The notes under the pieces were generated by a model. That model saw only the letters and a program-made list of their open reading frames with translations, searched no databases and had not been told where the DNA came from. A stretch of DNA of 64,000 nucleotides from JAFDZV01 sp035549015 (lineage in GTDB: Bacteria; Bacteroidota; Ignavibacteria; OLB7), in the NCBI GenBank assembly GCA_035549015.1, contig DASZRW010000057.1:1-64000 (forward strand), read 5' to 3'. A program made the position numbers and the translations under genes. Shown here piece after piece: positions 45,400 through 55,482 of the stretch (within the stretch, counting starts at the first letter, position 1; each line of letters opens with the position of its first letter).

Positions 45400-46269
45400 C
45401 TAGCGCCGAACGAACTGGAGGTTGATGCCGAAGGTAAAGGTCAACCCACCCAGGTTCAACGCCCCGGAGCTCTCGGATGGAGCGCCCACTGAACCTCTTC
45501 CCTGATTCCGAATCGCGGCGAAATAGTCGCGCGCCAGGGGCACAAGAAAATAACTTCCTTCCATGAAAATGCCGCGCACCGCTCCCATGGTCCCTTCATT
45601 TCGGTCGAAGCGGAGATCGCTCCCAACGTACAGTCTGAAGGCAGGCCCGAACCACTGGTCCTGAACGTTCAGTCCGGGACGATAGAAGTTCCCGATCGTC
45701 TGCTCCCGCACGGTCGTCTGCCACTTGGCATTGTTGTACGAGAGGCCGGCCATGATCCCGGCATAGGTCGTGAACTGCGTCCGCACGGGCGAGTACTCCA
45801 GGCCGGCCAGCACGGGAACGGCAGACGCGCTGAAATCCTCGACGATCGAGGCGAACCCATGTTGCGCGGAGATGGTGTCGCGCACGCTGTAGATATCGGT
45901 GAAGGTGGTGCTCGCATAGCCGCCGCCGATAACCACACGGAGTGCCTGCGTGGTCGAGAGCCGCATCATGATGCCCGGTATCGTCAGAGCATCGAGGCGT
46001 TTCACGTTGCCGCCGAGCCCGGTGTACCGATCGAAGAAGCTGCCGCTTCCCGGCGTCGGAACGAATTGCAGGCCGAAGGAGATGAGGTCGGGATCGAGAG
46101 GAACTGCGGCGGCAACGAGCGTATCCGCTTGATCGGGCGTGGCATCGCCGCTGATCTGTGCCGTTGCCGTAAGCGCTCCGGAGAGGGCCATCACGACGAA
46201 TACGGCAAGGCGCACCAGCGGCGTATCGCGAATCGGAGCACGGTATGAGAGTGAACGTCCAGCTGCCAT
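45400..46269 (-). CDS. Predicted outer-membrane beta-barrel protein
   Basis: The 289-residue protein has a signal peptide (LAVFVVMALSGALTATAQ) and then alternating hydrophobic strands (PDLISFGLQFVPTPGSGSFF, LRVVIGGGYASTTFTDIYSV, FTTYAGIMAGLSYNN, FRLYVGSDLRFDR, LGGLTFTFGINLQFVRR). This is the look of an 8- to 10-strand porin-like or lipid A/OmpW-type barrel. The function is unknown. It sits 39 bp upstream of hpf and 75 bp after the recombinase gene on the same strand. Confidence 0.65.
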   Translation of the reverse strand: MAAGRSLSYRAPIRDTPLVRLAVFVVMALSGALTATAQISGDATPDQADTLVAAAVPLDPDLISFGLQFVPTPGSGSFFDRYTGLGGNVKRLDALTIPGIMMRLSTTQALRVVIGGGYASTTFTDIYSVRDTISAQHGFASIVEDFSASAVPVLAGLEYSPVRTQFTTYAGIMAGLSYNNAKWQTTVREQTIGNFYRPGLNVQDQWFGPAFRLYVGSDLRFDRNEGTMGAVRGIFMEGSYFLVPLARDYFAAIRNQGRGSVGAPSESSGALNLGGLTFTFGINLQFVRR

Positions 46270-46344
46270 GGGTTCGAGGTTCGATGCGGATCACGGTCCC
46301 GCCGCTGCATTCGGATGCTTCCGGCGGTGCCGGCAACCCGGCAT

Positions 46345-47319
46345 CTATTCGGGGGCGGCATCCTCCGCCGTCCCTCCCGCCCGCGGATGGGCCCTGGCGT
46401 ATGCTTCCTTCAGGCGCTCGATGGTCACGTGCGTGTAGACCTGCGTGCTCGAGAGCGAGGCATGCCCGAGCATCTCGCCAACCTCGCGCAGCCCGGCGCC
46501 GCCATCGAGCATATGGGTCGCAAAGGAGTGTCGCAACACGTGAGGGCTTCGTTTCTTCTGTTCGGTGATCTGCGACATGTACCTGTTGACGAGCTTGTAC
46601 AGATCGCTCCCGCTCAATGCGCGCCCGCGCCGCTTGATGAACAGATGTGCTTCCGCCGAGCCATCTCCCGCAAGCTCCAACCGGCGCTTCAGATACTCGC
46701 GCAGCGCCGCTTCAGCCGGCTTGCCGAAGGGGACAATCCGTTCCTTCCCTCCCTTGCCCAGCACCTTCAGCGTGCGATGCCCGAGGTCCAGATCGGCGTA
46801 TGTGATGCCGCACAGCTCCGCACGACGAATCCCCGTGGAGTAGAGCAGCTCCAGCATCGCGGCATCGCGCAGCCCCTCTGCAGTTGCGCGGTCCGGCAGT
46901 TCCATCAACGCCCCCGCTTCGGATGCGGTGAGCACCGTTGGAAGCCGGCGCTCCAGCTTCGGCGTCTGTACCAGACGGGCCGGGTTGGTTTCGATCAACT
47001 CGAACGCCAGCGCGAATTTCATGAACGACTTGACCGAAGCAAGCTTGCGTGCGATGCTTCGCCGTGCCAGGCCGCGTTTGTGAAGCTCAGCAATGTACCC
47101 TCGAATCTCCCGCTGGGTTACATCCGCCATCTCCGGAGTGCCGCGCCCGGTAACCCGCACCAGATGTTCGTGAAATCCCGGTGACGTACGGCGCGTTCCA
47201 ACTCCCCCCTCGAGATCGTACTGATACGACTCGACCGTTTTGGGCGAATACTTCCGCTCAATTTCCAGATATTCTATGAAGCGACGGATGGCGATATGCA
47301 CCGGCATCGACTGGCTCAT
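46345..47319 (-). CDS. Tyrosine recombinase of the XerC/XerD type
   Basis: The 324-residue recombinase has an N-terminal SAM-like core-binding domain (FIEYLEIERKYSPKTVESYQ) and a catalytic domain with all six active residues: Arg in LLYSTGIRRAELCG, Lys in VLGKGGKERIVPFG, His-x-x-Arg in HVLRHSFATHMLDG, then His in LGHASLSSTQVYTHV, whose Tyr is the nucleophile. It resolves chromosome dimers at dif. The loop after the first helix carries extra residues (GGVGTRRTSPGFHEHLVRVT). Confidence 0.93.
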   Translation of the reverse strand: MSQSMPVHIAIRRFIEYLEIERKYSPKTVESYQYDLEGGVGTRRTSPGFHEHLVRVTGRGTPEMADVTQREIRGYIAELHKRGLARRSIARKLASVKSFMKFALAFELIETNPARLVQTPKLERRLPTVLTASEAGALMELPDRATAEGLRDAAMLELLYSTGIRRAELCGITYADLDLGHRTLKVLGKGGKERIVPFGKPAEAALREYLKRRLELAGDGSAEAHLFIKRRGRALSGSDLYKLVNRYMSQITEQKKRSPHVLRHSFATHMLDGGAGLREVGEMLGHASLSSTQVYTHVTIERLKEAYARAHPRAGGTAEDAAPE

Positions 47320-47714
47320 ACGGGCGGACTCGTGGAATGCTCAGTGTTCAACAGTGCCGGTTGTGGACCGGGCCGCACTTCAGTGCCTGCGGCCCTTGCA
47401 GCGCTGAACGTTGATAACTCCAATGTACGCTATTCATGCGCGCTTCGGAAGCAGTACGCAGGTTTGGTTTCCCGGATGCCCGCTCCGGTGATGCGTGTCC
47501 CCGAACGAACGGATTCACGCCGAGGCTTCTCATTGTTCCGGATGCGCCCCAAGAAGTAGTCCGCTGCGCGATGGGGCAACCGCTTCGGCGTACCGCTGCG
47601 GCTGCTCGCCGAAAAGCAGACCGGCAGCGCTGCACGCGACCGTCGGTAACTGCCGGCAACCAACCTCCAACGGACAACGGCCTGCGCACGCACCCGGCGG
47701 TGCGGCATCACGGT
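47320..47714. other. Intergenic region between divergent genes
   Basis: A 395-bp gap between divergent genes that should hold promoters for both. I see no clear TAnnTTTG box, repeat or small gene. Confidence 0.35.
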
Positions 47715-50700
47715 ATGAAGCACCTCCCCACACTCGTACTCCTTCTTCTGATTGCTTCGCTCCGCTTCGCCGCGGCCCAGCCCTCGATCTACACCATCCC
47801 GGACATCGGCACGCCCGGGATGAATACCTATGTGGAGATCATCGCTCCGGTAACCGAGACCGGCAAATTTCTTCTCGGCGACGGACTGATCCCGCCGGCG
47901 CAGTTGAACATCCATTTCATCGTACCAACGGACTCGAACCGCATCAAAGTGTCCCCGGGCGTCATGAGTTGGAATCAGCGCCTGGTGACCTTTCAGTTCT
48001 TCGTGACACCGAACGCGGCGCTCGGCCCGGTGCCGATGCAATTGAACGTCAACGGAACGCTCTTCGATCTCGATACCTTCTACATCGTTGCACCGCAGCG
48101 GTTCGGAACCAGGAGCGGCGGCGGTGTTATCGGAAGTTCGCCCACGTACGGAACCGGCTTCGGGCAGCGCTCGAAACGAGGCGCCATGATCGTGGACTCA
48201 TTGATTCTCGGGAGCGGAACCTACACCATCGACGTTACCGATCGCGATCCGGTTCGCGCCGGCAATCAGGGCTATCTCCCCTGCATCATCATGAGCAAGG
48301 GGCGCATCTCCATACGCTCCGGTGCGAACATCAGCGTGAGCGCGCCGAAGGGGCCGGGCTCGAAGAATGCCGGACCGGGCGGCGGCGGTGGAGGCGGCTA
48401 CGGGGCCGATCGTCCACCCACTCCACCCATTCTCATCACGATACCGGGCGAGAAGGATCTGCCGCTCGGGGATGGATACACGGGCGGCCAGAGCTCCGTT
48501 CTCCTGGTTCCCTCCCCCGGCGGCTTCGGACAGGGATCGGGCCAGGGGGCGGCGAGTCTGAACGGCGCGGCCGCCAACGACAAGTTCTCCCTGCTTGCCA
48601 ACACAACCGTCCGGCTCTTCGCCGGAGGACCGGGACATCCGTTCGACAACGACGGGCGCAGCGGGGGCGCGGCGGTAGCAACCGGGAATGCGCCGCCGAA
48701 CTTCGTGGGCGTCTACTTCGGCGGAGGAGGCAACGGTTCCGAGGCAAGCGGTCTGCCGCAGGCACAGGATGCGTTCAACGGACAGGCGATCGGCAACATC
48801 GAGCTCGAGCCGCTGCATGGCGGCGGCGGCGGATCCAGCGGCGGATCCAGCGACTCCGTGGGCGGCGGCGGAGGCGGGGCGCTGGCACTGTACTCCGCAA
48901 TGGATGCGGTTGTGGAGAACGCCGAGGCGCGCGGAGGCGACGGCAGGAACGGCTGCGACAACTGCGGCATCGGAAGCGGCGACGCTTCGGCCGGAGGCGC
49001 GGGCGGCAGCATCATCATCGGCGGCAAGAACGGGCTCAGCATCGGAACGATCGATGTGGAGGGAGGCACCGCCGGAGTCAAGGCTGCATCGGCCAGCGCC
49101 GGCTCCACCTCCGGCAACGGCGGCGGCGGCCGCTTCCGCAGCGACGGGCGCCTGGCCGGATTCTTCTCGCTGGTCCCCGATATCTCGCAGTATGCCGGCC
49201 CCACCATCGACACGCTCACCGTTGCAACAACGCCAACCTGGACCATTCGCGGCGCCGGACGATATCAGCCTCGCGGCGGCGGCGATTCCATCCTCGTCTT
49301 CGTGCGCGGAGAGAACAGCGGATGGAACTTCTACACTCCCTATCGCACACGTGTCAACAGCGACAGCTCATGGAAGGTGGACATCACGTTTCCATCGGAC
49401 TCCGTCGCCTACGTCTGCGCGGTGCAGGTTACGCCGGAGCCTGAACTTGCAGTGGCCACGCCGTATACGCGGGTCCCCACACACATCTTCTCGCAGAGCG
49501 CGGCAAACATCGTGCGCCTCCGCCTGCAGGCACCGGCCATCACCGCCCCGCAATCGCGACGCCTCGACACGCTCTTCTGCCCGGGAATCCTTTACGATAC
49601 GTTCGCCGTGGCCAACTCCGGCACCGGGCCGTTGATCGTGGGAGGCACAACCGCTTTCGTCGAGGGAGGAGCTGCCTACTATCAGATCGTGGAGCCGAGG
49701 CTGCCGGACACGGTCGCTCCCGCCGGGTCGCACCGGTGGATTGTCCGCTTCAACGGCCTCGTCGCACCGAACGGCTCCACCGGAACGGTACTGCGCCTGC
49801 AGACGAACGATCCCGCCCATCTGCAATGGGACATCGCCTACTCTCAGGTGCAGAAGGTAACGCAGCCCCCTGCGGCAAGCCCTGCAACGGTCGGGTTCGG
49901 CAACGTATCGCTCGGCGATCGCATCCAGCGCACGGTGGTTATTACCAACCCGGCCGGATCGCCGGCACAGACGATCGGCGGGGTGACGGTGGTTCCAACC
50001 AACCCGCAGATCAGAATCCTCGCGCCCGCGATTCCGCCGGCACGCACGCTCGCGCCGGGGGACACGATGCACATCACGCTGGAGTACACGCCAACCGCCA
50101 AGGGCGCTCTGGCCGGAACAGGCCTCGCCGTTCAACGCACGGCCCCCTGCCCGGACACGGCGCTCTATCCGATCACCGGGAACGGCATCAGCGCCTCGCT
50201 CATTGCCTCGCGCGATCCCGTTCGCCTTGTGGACAGCAACTGCAACGCGCGCGCGATCGCGGAGGACACCGTGACGCTGATCAACAAGGGAACCATCAAC
50301 CTCTTCGTGTCGAACGTGGCGACTGCACCGTCCTCATTCACCGTGATCCCGCCGTCGCCAACCTACTCGACAACGCCGATCCCTCCGGGGGGATCGATGA
50401 AGTTCACGCTGCGCTATGCACCGGCCGTGCGCGGCACCGTGAGCGGAACGCTCACGGTAACCTCCACCGATCCGAACCGCCCATCGTTCATCGTGGACCT
50501 CCTGGGGAGCAGCGACTCCGTTGTAGTCCAGCCGCTGCAACGCGATGTGCGGTTCCGGACGCTGATGTCGTGCGAGACATCGACCGACACAACCATCCGG
50601 TTGGTGAACACCTGGGGCGACACGGTAACGCTCCTGCCGGTGAACATCAACCAGCCGTTTCTGTTGAAGACGGTTCCTCCGTTCGTGATACTCCCCGGCG

Positions 50701-52481
50701 ACACGTTCTCGATACACGTATCGTTCGCACCGGCTGCCGACGGCTCCTACTCGGCGCCGCTTACCTACACATCAACGCCCTGCGGCCGTGTGGATACGAT
50801 CATGGTGCATGGAGACCGCGTGCCGCAATCGTTCACTGTGGGGAATGTCGCGTTCGGCAATGTGACCGCCGGCGGGGCGAGCACGCTGGGCGCCACGGTC
50901 ACCAACACGGGTCCGATGCAGATCAGAGTCTCCGGCGCACGCATTGTGCCGGCCACGCCTGAGCTGAGCATACCGGCGGGCCAGTTCCCGATCCGCATCG
51001 CCGCGGCGGGAAGCGCGCCGATATCGATCACCTACGCACCGCTTACAACGTCCGCCATTCCTGCCGGAACTCATGTGGTTGTGGATGTGGATTCGCTCTG
51101 CTCCTCCTCCGACAGCGGCACCGTTACGGGCCAGGGAATTCCGGGCGGCGTTTCGCTGAGCAAGGGGCTGCTTGCCTTCGGCGATCTCCTGGCGTGCCAG
51201 AGCACGCTCGATACGTTCACCATCAGCAATGTGAGCCAGATCCCGGTGACCCTCTCTGCGCCGGTCTTCGTCAATGGCGGCGCAGCCTTCTCCGTCGCCG
51301 GCGGGACGTTCGTTGCAGGCCCGCTTGCCAACGGTTTCTCCTCCACCCTGGTGGTGCTCTTCTCGCCGGGTGCGGGAGGGGATGCCACATTCCTCGATAC
51401 GCTGCGCATCGCATCGAGCGATCCGCTCCGTCCCGTGATCGACGTCCCGCTCAGCGGCCGCCGGGTCTCGCAGTCCGCGGCGCTCGTCTCCGCCGGCTTC
51501 CCGCAGGTGGCGGCGGGATCGTCCGCAACCGTTCCGCACTGGATCGTCAACACCGGAAGCGCGCCGATGCGCATCGACGGAGTCACCGTGGGCGCACCGT
51601 TCGTCGTTACCTCCACAACCCCGCAGCTGCCGGTGTTGCTGGCGCCGGGTGACTCCCTGCGCATCGACCTCACGTTCTCGCCGCAAACGCCCGGCAGTTT
51701 CGTCGATTCGCTCCGCATCGCACGGAGCATCGAGTGCGACTCCCTCGTGCTCGGGGTCAACGGCGAGGGGATCGATGCGGTGGTGCTGGCCGGCGCTCTC
51801 TGGGAGGATGTCACCGGCAACCCCGGCGACATTGTGCGCATACCGCTCCGCCTGAACACCGATGTCGCAACGGCCGGCGTCACGTCGTACACGGTATCCG
51901 CCAGCTTCAACCCGACGCTCCTCCTCCCAACCGGCATCGTCACACAGGGAACGCTCTCCAGCGGATGGAACGTCACCACGGGATCGTCCAGGCCGGGCGA
52001 GTATCACTTCACAGCGAACGGCACAACATCGTTGAGCGGAACCGGCGTGCTGGCCTATCTCGAGTCCCGCGTGATGCTGGGCGATACCACGGCCACCTCC
52101 GTTGCCACAACGGATTCGGTGCTGTTGAACAGCCCAACCGCGAAGATCACGATCGCTCCGGGAGTCTTCACGCTCACCGGGTTCTGCACCAACGGCGGCC
52201 AGCGGCTCCTGATTCGCGGCGGCAGCGGCCTGAAGGCCGTTCGTCCCAATCCGGTCCGCGACGAGGCACAGGTGGAGTTCGACACACCGGAACGCGGCGC
52301 CACGTCGCTGAGGCTCGTCGACGCACTCGGCCGCCCTGCGGCAACGCTGCTGGACGCCCTCCTCACCCCGGGCACATACATTGTGACGCTTCAAACGTCC
52401 GCTCTTCCGGCCGGAGTCTACTATCTTGAGCTTCGTACGCCCGGTACACACGATCGTATGAGCGTTGTCGTGAACAGGTAG
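47715..52481 (+). CDS. Giant secreted T9SS substrate: Gly-rich region, ASH-like repeats, cohesin-like domain, sorting domain
   Basis: The 1588-residue protein starts with a signal peptide (LPTLVLLLLIASLRFAAAQ). Residues about 215-480 are Gly-rich (GGGGGGYGADRP, LHGGGGGSSGGSSDSVGGGG). From about 615 to 1360 run tandem Ig-like choice-of-anchor D/ASH-type repeats (NSGTGPLIV, ATVGFGNVSLGD, LEYTPTAKGALAG, LRYAPAVRGTVSGTLTVTST). A cohesin-like domain follows (GDIVRIPLRLNTDVA, SASFNPTLLLPTG). The type IX sorting domain is residues 1507-1588 (VRPNPVRDEAQVEFDTPERG, LPAGVYYLELRTPG, MSVVVNR). It should be exported by T9SS, processed by PorU and displayed or released, perhaps as an adhesin or matrix protein. 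Confidence 0.88.
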   Translation: MKHLPTLVLLLLIASLRFAAAQPSIYTIPDIGTPGMNTYVEIIAPVTETGKFLLGDGLIPPAQLNIHFIVPTDSNRIKVSPGVMSWNQRLVTFQFFVTPNAALGPVPMQLNVNGTLFDLDTFYIVAPQRFGTRSGGGVIGSSPTYGTGFGQRSKRGAMIVDSLILGSGTYTIDVTDRDPVRAGNQGYLPCIIMSKGRISIRSGANISVSAPKGPGSKNAGPGGGGGGGYGADRPPTPPILITIPGEKDLPLGDGYTGGQSSVLLVPSPGGFGQGSGQGAASLNGAAANDKFSLLANTTVRLFAGGPGHPFDNDGRSGGAAVATGNAPPNFVGVYFGGGGNGSEASGLPQAQDAFNGQAIGNIELEPLHGGGGGSSGGSSDSVGGGGGGALALYSAMDAVVENAEARGGDGRNGCDNCGIGSGDASAGGAGGSIIIGGKNGLSIGTIDVEGGTAGVKAASASAGSTSGNGGGGRFRSDGRLAGFFSLVPDISQYAGPTIDTLTVATTPTWTIRGAGRYQPRGGGDSILVFVRGENSGWNFYTPYRTRVNSDSSWKVDITFPSDSVAYVCAVQVTPEPELAVATPYTRVPTHIFSQSAANIVRLRLQAPAITAPQSRRLDTLFCPGILYDTFAVANSGTGPLIVGGTTAFVEGGAAYYQIVEPRLPDTVAPAGSHRWIVRFNGLVAPNGSTGTVLRLQTNDPAHLQWDIAYSQVQKVTQPPAASPATVGFGNVSLGDRIQRTVVITNPAGSPAQTIGGVTVVPTNPQIRILAPAIPPARTLAPGDTMHITLEYTPTAKGALAGTGLAVQRTAPCPDTALYPITGNGISASLIASRDPVRLVDSNCNARAIAEDTVTLINKGTINLFVSNVATAPSSFTVIPPSPTYSTTPIPPGGSMKFTLRYAPAVRGTVSGTLTVTSTDPNRPSFIVDLLGSSDSVVVQPLQRDVRFRTLMSCETSTDTTIRLVNTWGDTVTLLPVNINQPFLLKTVPPFVILPGDTFSIHVSFAPAADGSYSAPLTYTSTPCGRVDTIMVHGDRVPQSFTVGNVAFGNVTAGGASTLGATVTNTGPMQIRVSGARIVPATPELSIPAGQFPIRIAAAGSAPISITYAPLTTSAIPAGTHVVVDVDSLCSSSDSGTVTGQGIPGGVSLSKGLLAFGDLLACQSTLDTFTISNVSQIPVTLSAPVFVNGGAAFSVAGGTFVAGPLANGFSSTLVVLFSPGAGGDATFLDTLRIASSDPLRPVIDVPLSGRRVSQSAALVSAGFPQVAAGSSATVPHWIVNTGSAPMRIDGVTVGAPFVVTSTTPQLPVLLAPGDSLRIDLTFSPQTPGSFVDSLRIARSIECDSLVLGVNGEGIDAVVLAGALWEDVTGNPGDIVRIPLRLNTDVATAGVTSYTVSASFNPTLLLPTGIVTQGTLSSGWNVTTGSSRPGEYHFTANGTTSLSGTGVLAYLESRVMLGDTTATSVATTDSVLLNSPTAKITIAPGVFTLTGFCTNGGQRLLIRGGSGLKAVRPNPVRDEAQVEFDTPERGATSLRLVDALGRPAATLLDALLTPGTYIVTLQTSALPAGVYYLELRTPGTHDRMSVVVNR

Positions 52482-52538
52482 CAGAACAGCGGGGCTTCGA
52501 ACCGGAAGCCTCCGCGACGATGAACCCAGGCAAGATTG

Positions 52539-53852
52539 ATGAACCCGATCCAGATTGATCTCCCGAAGAAGCGCGTCAGCGTGATCACGCTCGGCTGCTC
52601 GAAGAACACCGTGGACTCCGAAGCCCTGATGGGCCTGCTCGCGAAGAACAACATCGAGCTGGTGGAGAACGCGGAGGGCTCCGACGCGGTCATCATCAAC
52701 ACCTGCGGGTTCATCGACGTGGCGAAGGAGGAATCCGTCAACACCATCCTCGCAGCCGCAGCGATGAAGCGCGAGGGGAAGCTCGGCGAGGTGTACGTGG
52801 CCGGATGCCTCTCGCAGCGCTACATGGACGATCTGGAGGAGGAGATCCCGGAGGTGGATGCATACTTCGGCGTCACGGACTTCGCGAACATTCTGAAGAC
52901 CATCAATCCGAACCTCCGGCACGACCTCGTCAGCGAACGCTTCATCCCGCACGGCGCGAAGTCCGCCTACGTAAAGATCTCCGAGGGATGCGACAATCCC
53001 TGCTCGTTCTGCGCCATCCCGCTGATGCGCGGAGGCCACGTCTCGCGCCCGGTGGAGGACATCCTGCTGGAGGCCGCATCGCTCGCGGCGCGCGGCGTGA
53101 AGGAACTCGTGCTGGTGGCGCAGGACTCCACCTACTACGGCCTCGATCTCTACGGCGAACGCTCGCTGGCCATGCTGCTGGAAAAGGTCGCGCAGGTACG
53201 CGGCATCGAATGGGTGCGGCTGATGTATGCATACCCCGCCAAGTTTCCCCGCAACATCCTGCCGGTGATCGCGGAGCAGCCGGCCATCTGCAAGTATCTG
53301 GACATGCCGATACAGCATGTCGCCGATCCGGTGCTCCGCTCCATGCGGCGCGGCACCACGCGCCGTGCCCTGCTGGAGCTGATCGGCACGATCCGCGCGG
53401 AAGTGCCCGGCATCGCGCTCCGCACCACGCTCATCATCGGCTATCCCAACGAGGGGGAGCAGGAGTTCCAGGAACTGCTGGACTTCGTCGCCGAGGCCGA
53501 GTTCGATCGCCTGGGCGTGTTCGCATACTCGCGCGAGGAGAACACGGTGGCCTTCGGCATGGACGATCCCATCGCTCCGGAGGTCAAGCAGGAACGCATC
53601 GAGCGGGTGATGGATCTGCAGCGGTCGATCTCCGCCCGGAAGAACGAGGCGCTGATCGGGAGACGCGAACGCGTGTTCGTGGAGAGCGAAGCGAACGGCG
53701 AATACGTCTGCCGGAGTTTCCGCGACGCTCCCGAGGTGGATGGCGAGGTCTACGTTACCTCCATGGTGCCGCTCCAGGTTGGCGATTTCGTGGAGGTGGA
53801 GATCACCGGAGCGATCGACTACGATCTCTTCGCCGAAGCGGTCACCGCCTGA
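52539..53852 (+). CDS. rimO: Ribosomal protein S12 methylthiotransferase
   Basis: RimO adds a methylthio group to Asp88 of ribosomal protein S12. The 437-residue protein has the N-terminal MTTase domain (VSVITLGCSKNTVDSEALMG, VIINTCGFIDVAKEESVNT, VAGCLSQRY; three cluster Cys), the radical-SAM motif EGCDNPCSFCAIPLMRGGHV near residue 150, and the C-terminal TRAM domain (RVFVESEANGEYVCRSFRDA). GLDLYGERSLAMLLEKVAQV is also RimO-like. I chose the ATG at 52539 over the TTG at 52536. Confidence 0.96.
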   Translation: MNPIQIDLPKKRVSVITLGCSKNTVDSEALMGLLAKNNIELVENAEGSDAVIINTCGFIDVAKEESVNTILAAAAMKREGKLGEVYVAGCLSQRYMDDLEEEIPEVDAYFGVTDFANILKTINPNLRHDLVSERFIPHGAKSAYVKISEGCDNPCSFCAIPLMRGGHVSRPVEDILLEAASLAARGVKELVLVAQDSTYYGLDLYGERSLAMLLEKVAQVRGIEWVRLMYAYPAKFPRNILPVIAEQPAICKYLDMPIQHVADPVLRSMRRGTTRRALLELIGTIRAEVPGIALRTTLIIGYPNEGEQEFQELLDFVAEAEFDRLGVFAYSREENTVAFGMDDPIAPEVKQERIERVMDLQRSISARKNEALIGRRERVFVESEANGEYVCRSFRDAPEVDGEVYVTSMVPLQVGDFVEVEITGAIDYDLFAEAVTA

Positions 53853-53944
53853 GCGCAGCGGCATATGGCACGCATGCCCACCGAGGGCTTCCCGAACACC
53901 GGCGCACGATCGCGGCGGCCGGCGCATGTTATCGACAACGGAGT

Positions 53945-54145
53945 ATGGATGCCATGGATGGAAACGATATCGTCATCGACGGCATTTCGGCACAGGCCGA
54001 ACTGGTTATCCTGCACGAGCTCGAAAAGCTCGGCGTTCTGGTCACGTGCGGGACGTGCGGCAGTTGCGACGTTCAGGGAGCGCGCTGCATCATCACGGCT
54101 CGCGGCAACGGCATCTGCGGGAGAAGCCTTCGCAAGATCGACTGA
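53945..54145 (+). CDS. Small cysteine-rich protein (66 residues)
   Basis: The frame reads MDAMDGNDIVIDGISAQAEL, VILHELEKLGVLVTCGTCGS, then CDVQGARC and GNGICGRS. Five cysteines form C-x2-C-x2-C-x6-C-x9-C (residues 35, 38, 41, 48, 58), as if binding a metal or iron-sulfur cluster. The stretch HELEKLGVLVTCGTC loosely recalls the end of DsrE/YedF-like sulfur-handling proteins. It lies between rimO and the GWxTD gene with 10 bp to the next start, so it is probably in their transcript. A link to RimO's sulfur chemistry is speculation. Confidence 0.5.
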   Translation: MDAMDGNDIVIDGISAQAELVILHELEKLGVLVTCGTCGSCDVQGARCIITARGNGICGRSLRKID

Positions 54146-54155
54146 GCGCGGCGGA

Positions 54156-55436
54156 TTGTCGATCGCATCCTGCCTCCTCCTTCTCCTTGCCGCAGTGCTT
54201 CCGCAGGGGTTGCTCCGCTCGCAGCCTGCCGAGGGAACGGCCGCCTTCTTCGACGCGATCCCCTTCATCGGGTCCGCCGACTCCATGCGCGTGGACCTGC
54301 TGGTGGCGATTCCGTACAGCGCGATATCGTTCGAGCGCCAGGGTGGCGGCTACGTGGGGCGCTATCGGGCATCGCTGAAGATCGAGACGGCCGCGGGCGC
54401 AACGCTCAGCGATACCGCCTACGTTCGCACGCTGAAGGCATCCGCATACGAACACACGAACGGCGAGAGTCCCTCCTACGAATTCTATCAGCGAAGCATC
54501 ACCGTTCCCGCCCTTCCCTGTACGGCCACGCTGGATCTGCTCGATCTTCGCACCAATCTCCACAGCACACTTCGGCGAACCATCGGGCCGGTAAAGACGG
54601 TTGCCGGCGGGGTTGCCCTGAGCGGACTGATGCTGGTAAAGAAGATCCGGGAGGATTCCGGCTCGCACGTGATCACGCCGATGATCACCGAGAGCGTGCG
54701 CCAGGATCAGGACGGCTACTTCCTCTTCTTCGAAGTGTTCAACGGCCGCCAGCCGGTTCAGTGCATCGTGCGCGGCATCGTCCGCGACGGCGGGCGAACG
54801 CTGGGTGAGCCGGTGGTTGTCCGGCGCGAGATTACCGCGGGAGTGTCGCAGCAATGGATTCGGATGCCGGCCGCCGGCATGCCGCGCGGCACGTTCACCG
54901 CCAACGTTCAGTTGTTCGACGCCGCGGACACGGTTCACCCGCTCGCGGCCGCCGCGCATGCCCTCCGCTTCGAGGGAAGCGGCGTCAACGTTCCGCTGGC
55001 CGAGGAGGAATTGAACGAACGGATCGACCAGATGCGGTATGTTGCCAGGCAGAGCGACATGGATTACATCCGCGGCGGAACAACGCTCGCCGATCGCCAG
55101 CGGCGCTACGCCGAGTTCTGGAACCAGCTGGACCCCACGCCCGGCACGGCCGCGAACGAGGCGCTGGACGACTATTTCACCCGAGTCGACTACGCCAACG
55201 AACACTTCCGCAGCTACACTGCCGGCTGGATGAGCGACAAGGGGCGCGTCTACGTGCTCTATGGTCCGCCGGACAACACCAGCAGCGATCCCTTCCGCAC
55301 CGACAGCAGAGTGGTTGAGACCTGGCACTACTACAGGCGCAACCTTCGCCTGATCTTCCTGGACGACACCGGCTTCGGCGACTTCCGCCTCACGACTCCG
55401 ATTCCCGCCGGCGAGAAGTATCACTACGGCTCCTGA
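54156..55436 (+). CDS. GWxTD domain-containing exported protein
   Basis: The 426-residue protein has a signal peptide (LSIASCLLLLLAAVLPQGLL) and a C-terminal GWxTD domain, here YTAGWMSDKGRVYVLYGPPD followed by VETWHYYRRNLRLIFLDDTG and FGDFRLT. The Thr of GWxTD is Ser here. Such proteins occur in Bacteroidota, Chlorobiota, Acidobacteriota and relatives; their function is unknown, with a suggested envelope role. The frame has no ATG before the signal peptide, so a TTG at 54156, 10 bp after the Cys-rich gene, is the likely start. Confidence 0.82.
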   Translation: MSIASCLLLLLAAVLPQGLLRSQPAEGTAAFFDAIPFIGSADSMRVDLLVAIPYSAISFERQGGGYVGRYRASLKIETAAGATLSDTAYVRTLKASAYEHTNGESPSYEFYQRSITVPALPCTATLDLLDLRTNLHSTLRRTIGPVKTVAGGVALSGLMLVKKIREDSGSHVITPMITESVRQDQDGYFLFFEVFNGRQPVQCIVRGIVRDGGRTLGEPVVVRREITAGVSQQWIRMPAAGMPRGTFTANVQLFDAADTVHPLAAAAHALRFEGSGVNVPLAEEELNERIDQMRYVARQSDMDYIRGGTTLADRQRRYAEFWNQLDPTPGTAANEALDDYFTRVDYANEHFRSYTAGWMSDKGRVYVLYGPPDNTSSDPFRTDSRVVETWHYYRRNLRLIFLDDTGFGDFRLTTPIPAGEKYHYGS

Positions 55437-55482
55437 CACCATCCGGCGGAGGGGACCGCACTCGAGCAATCCGGACCATTCC

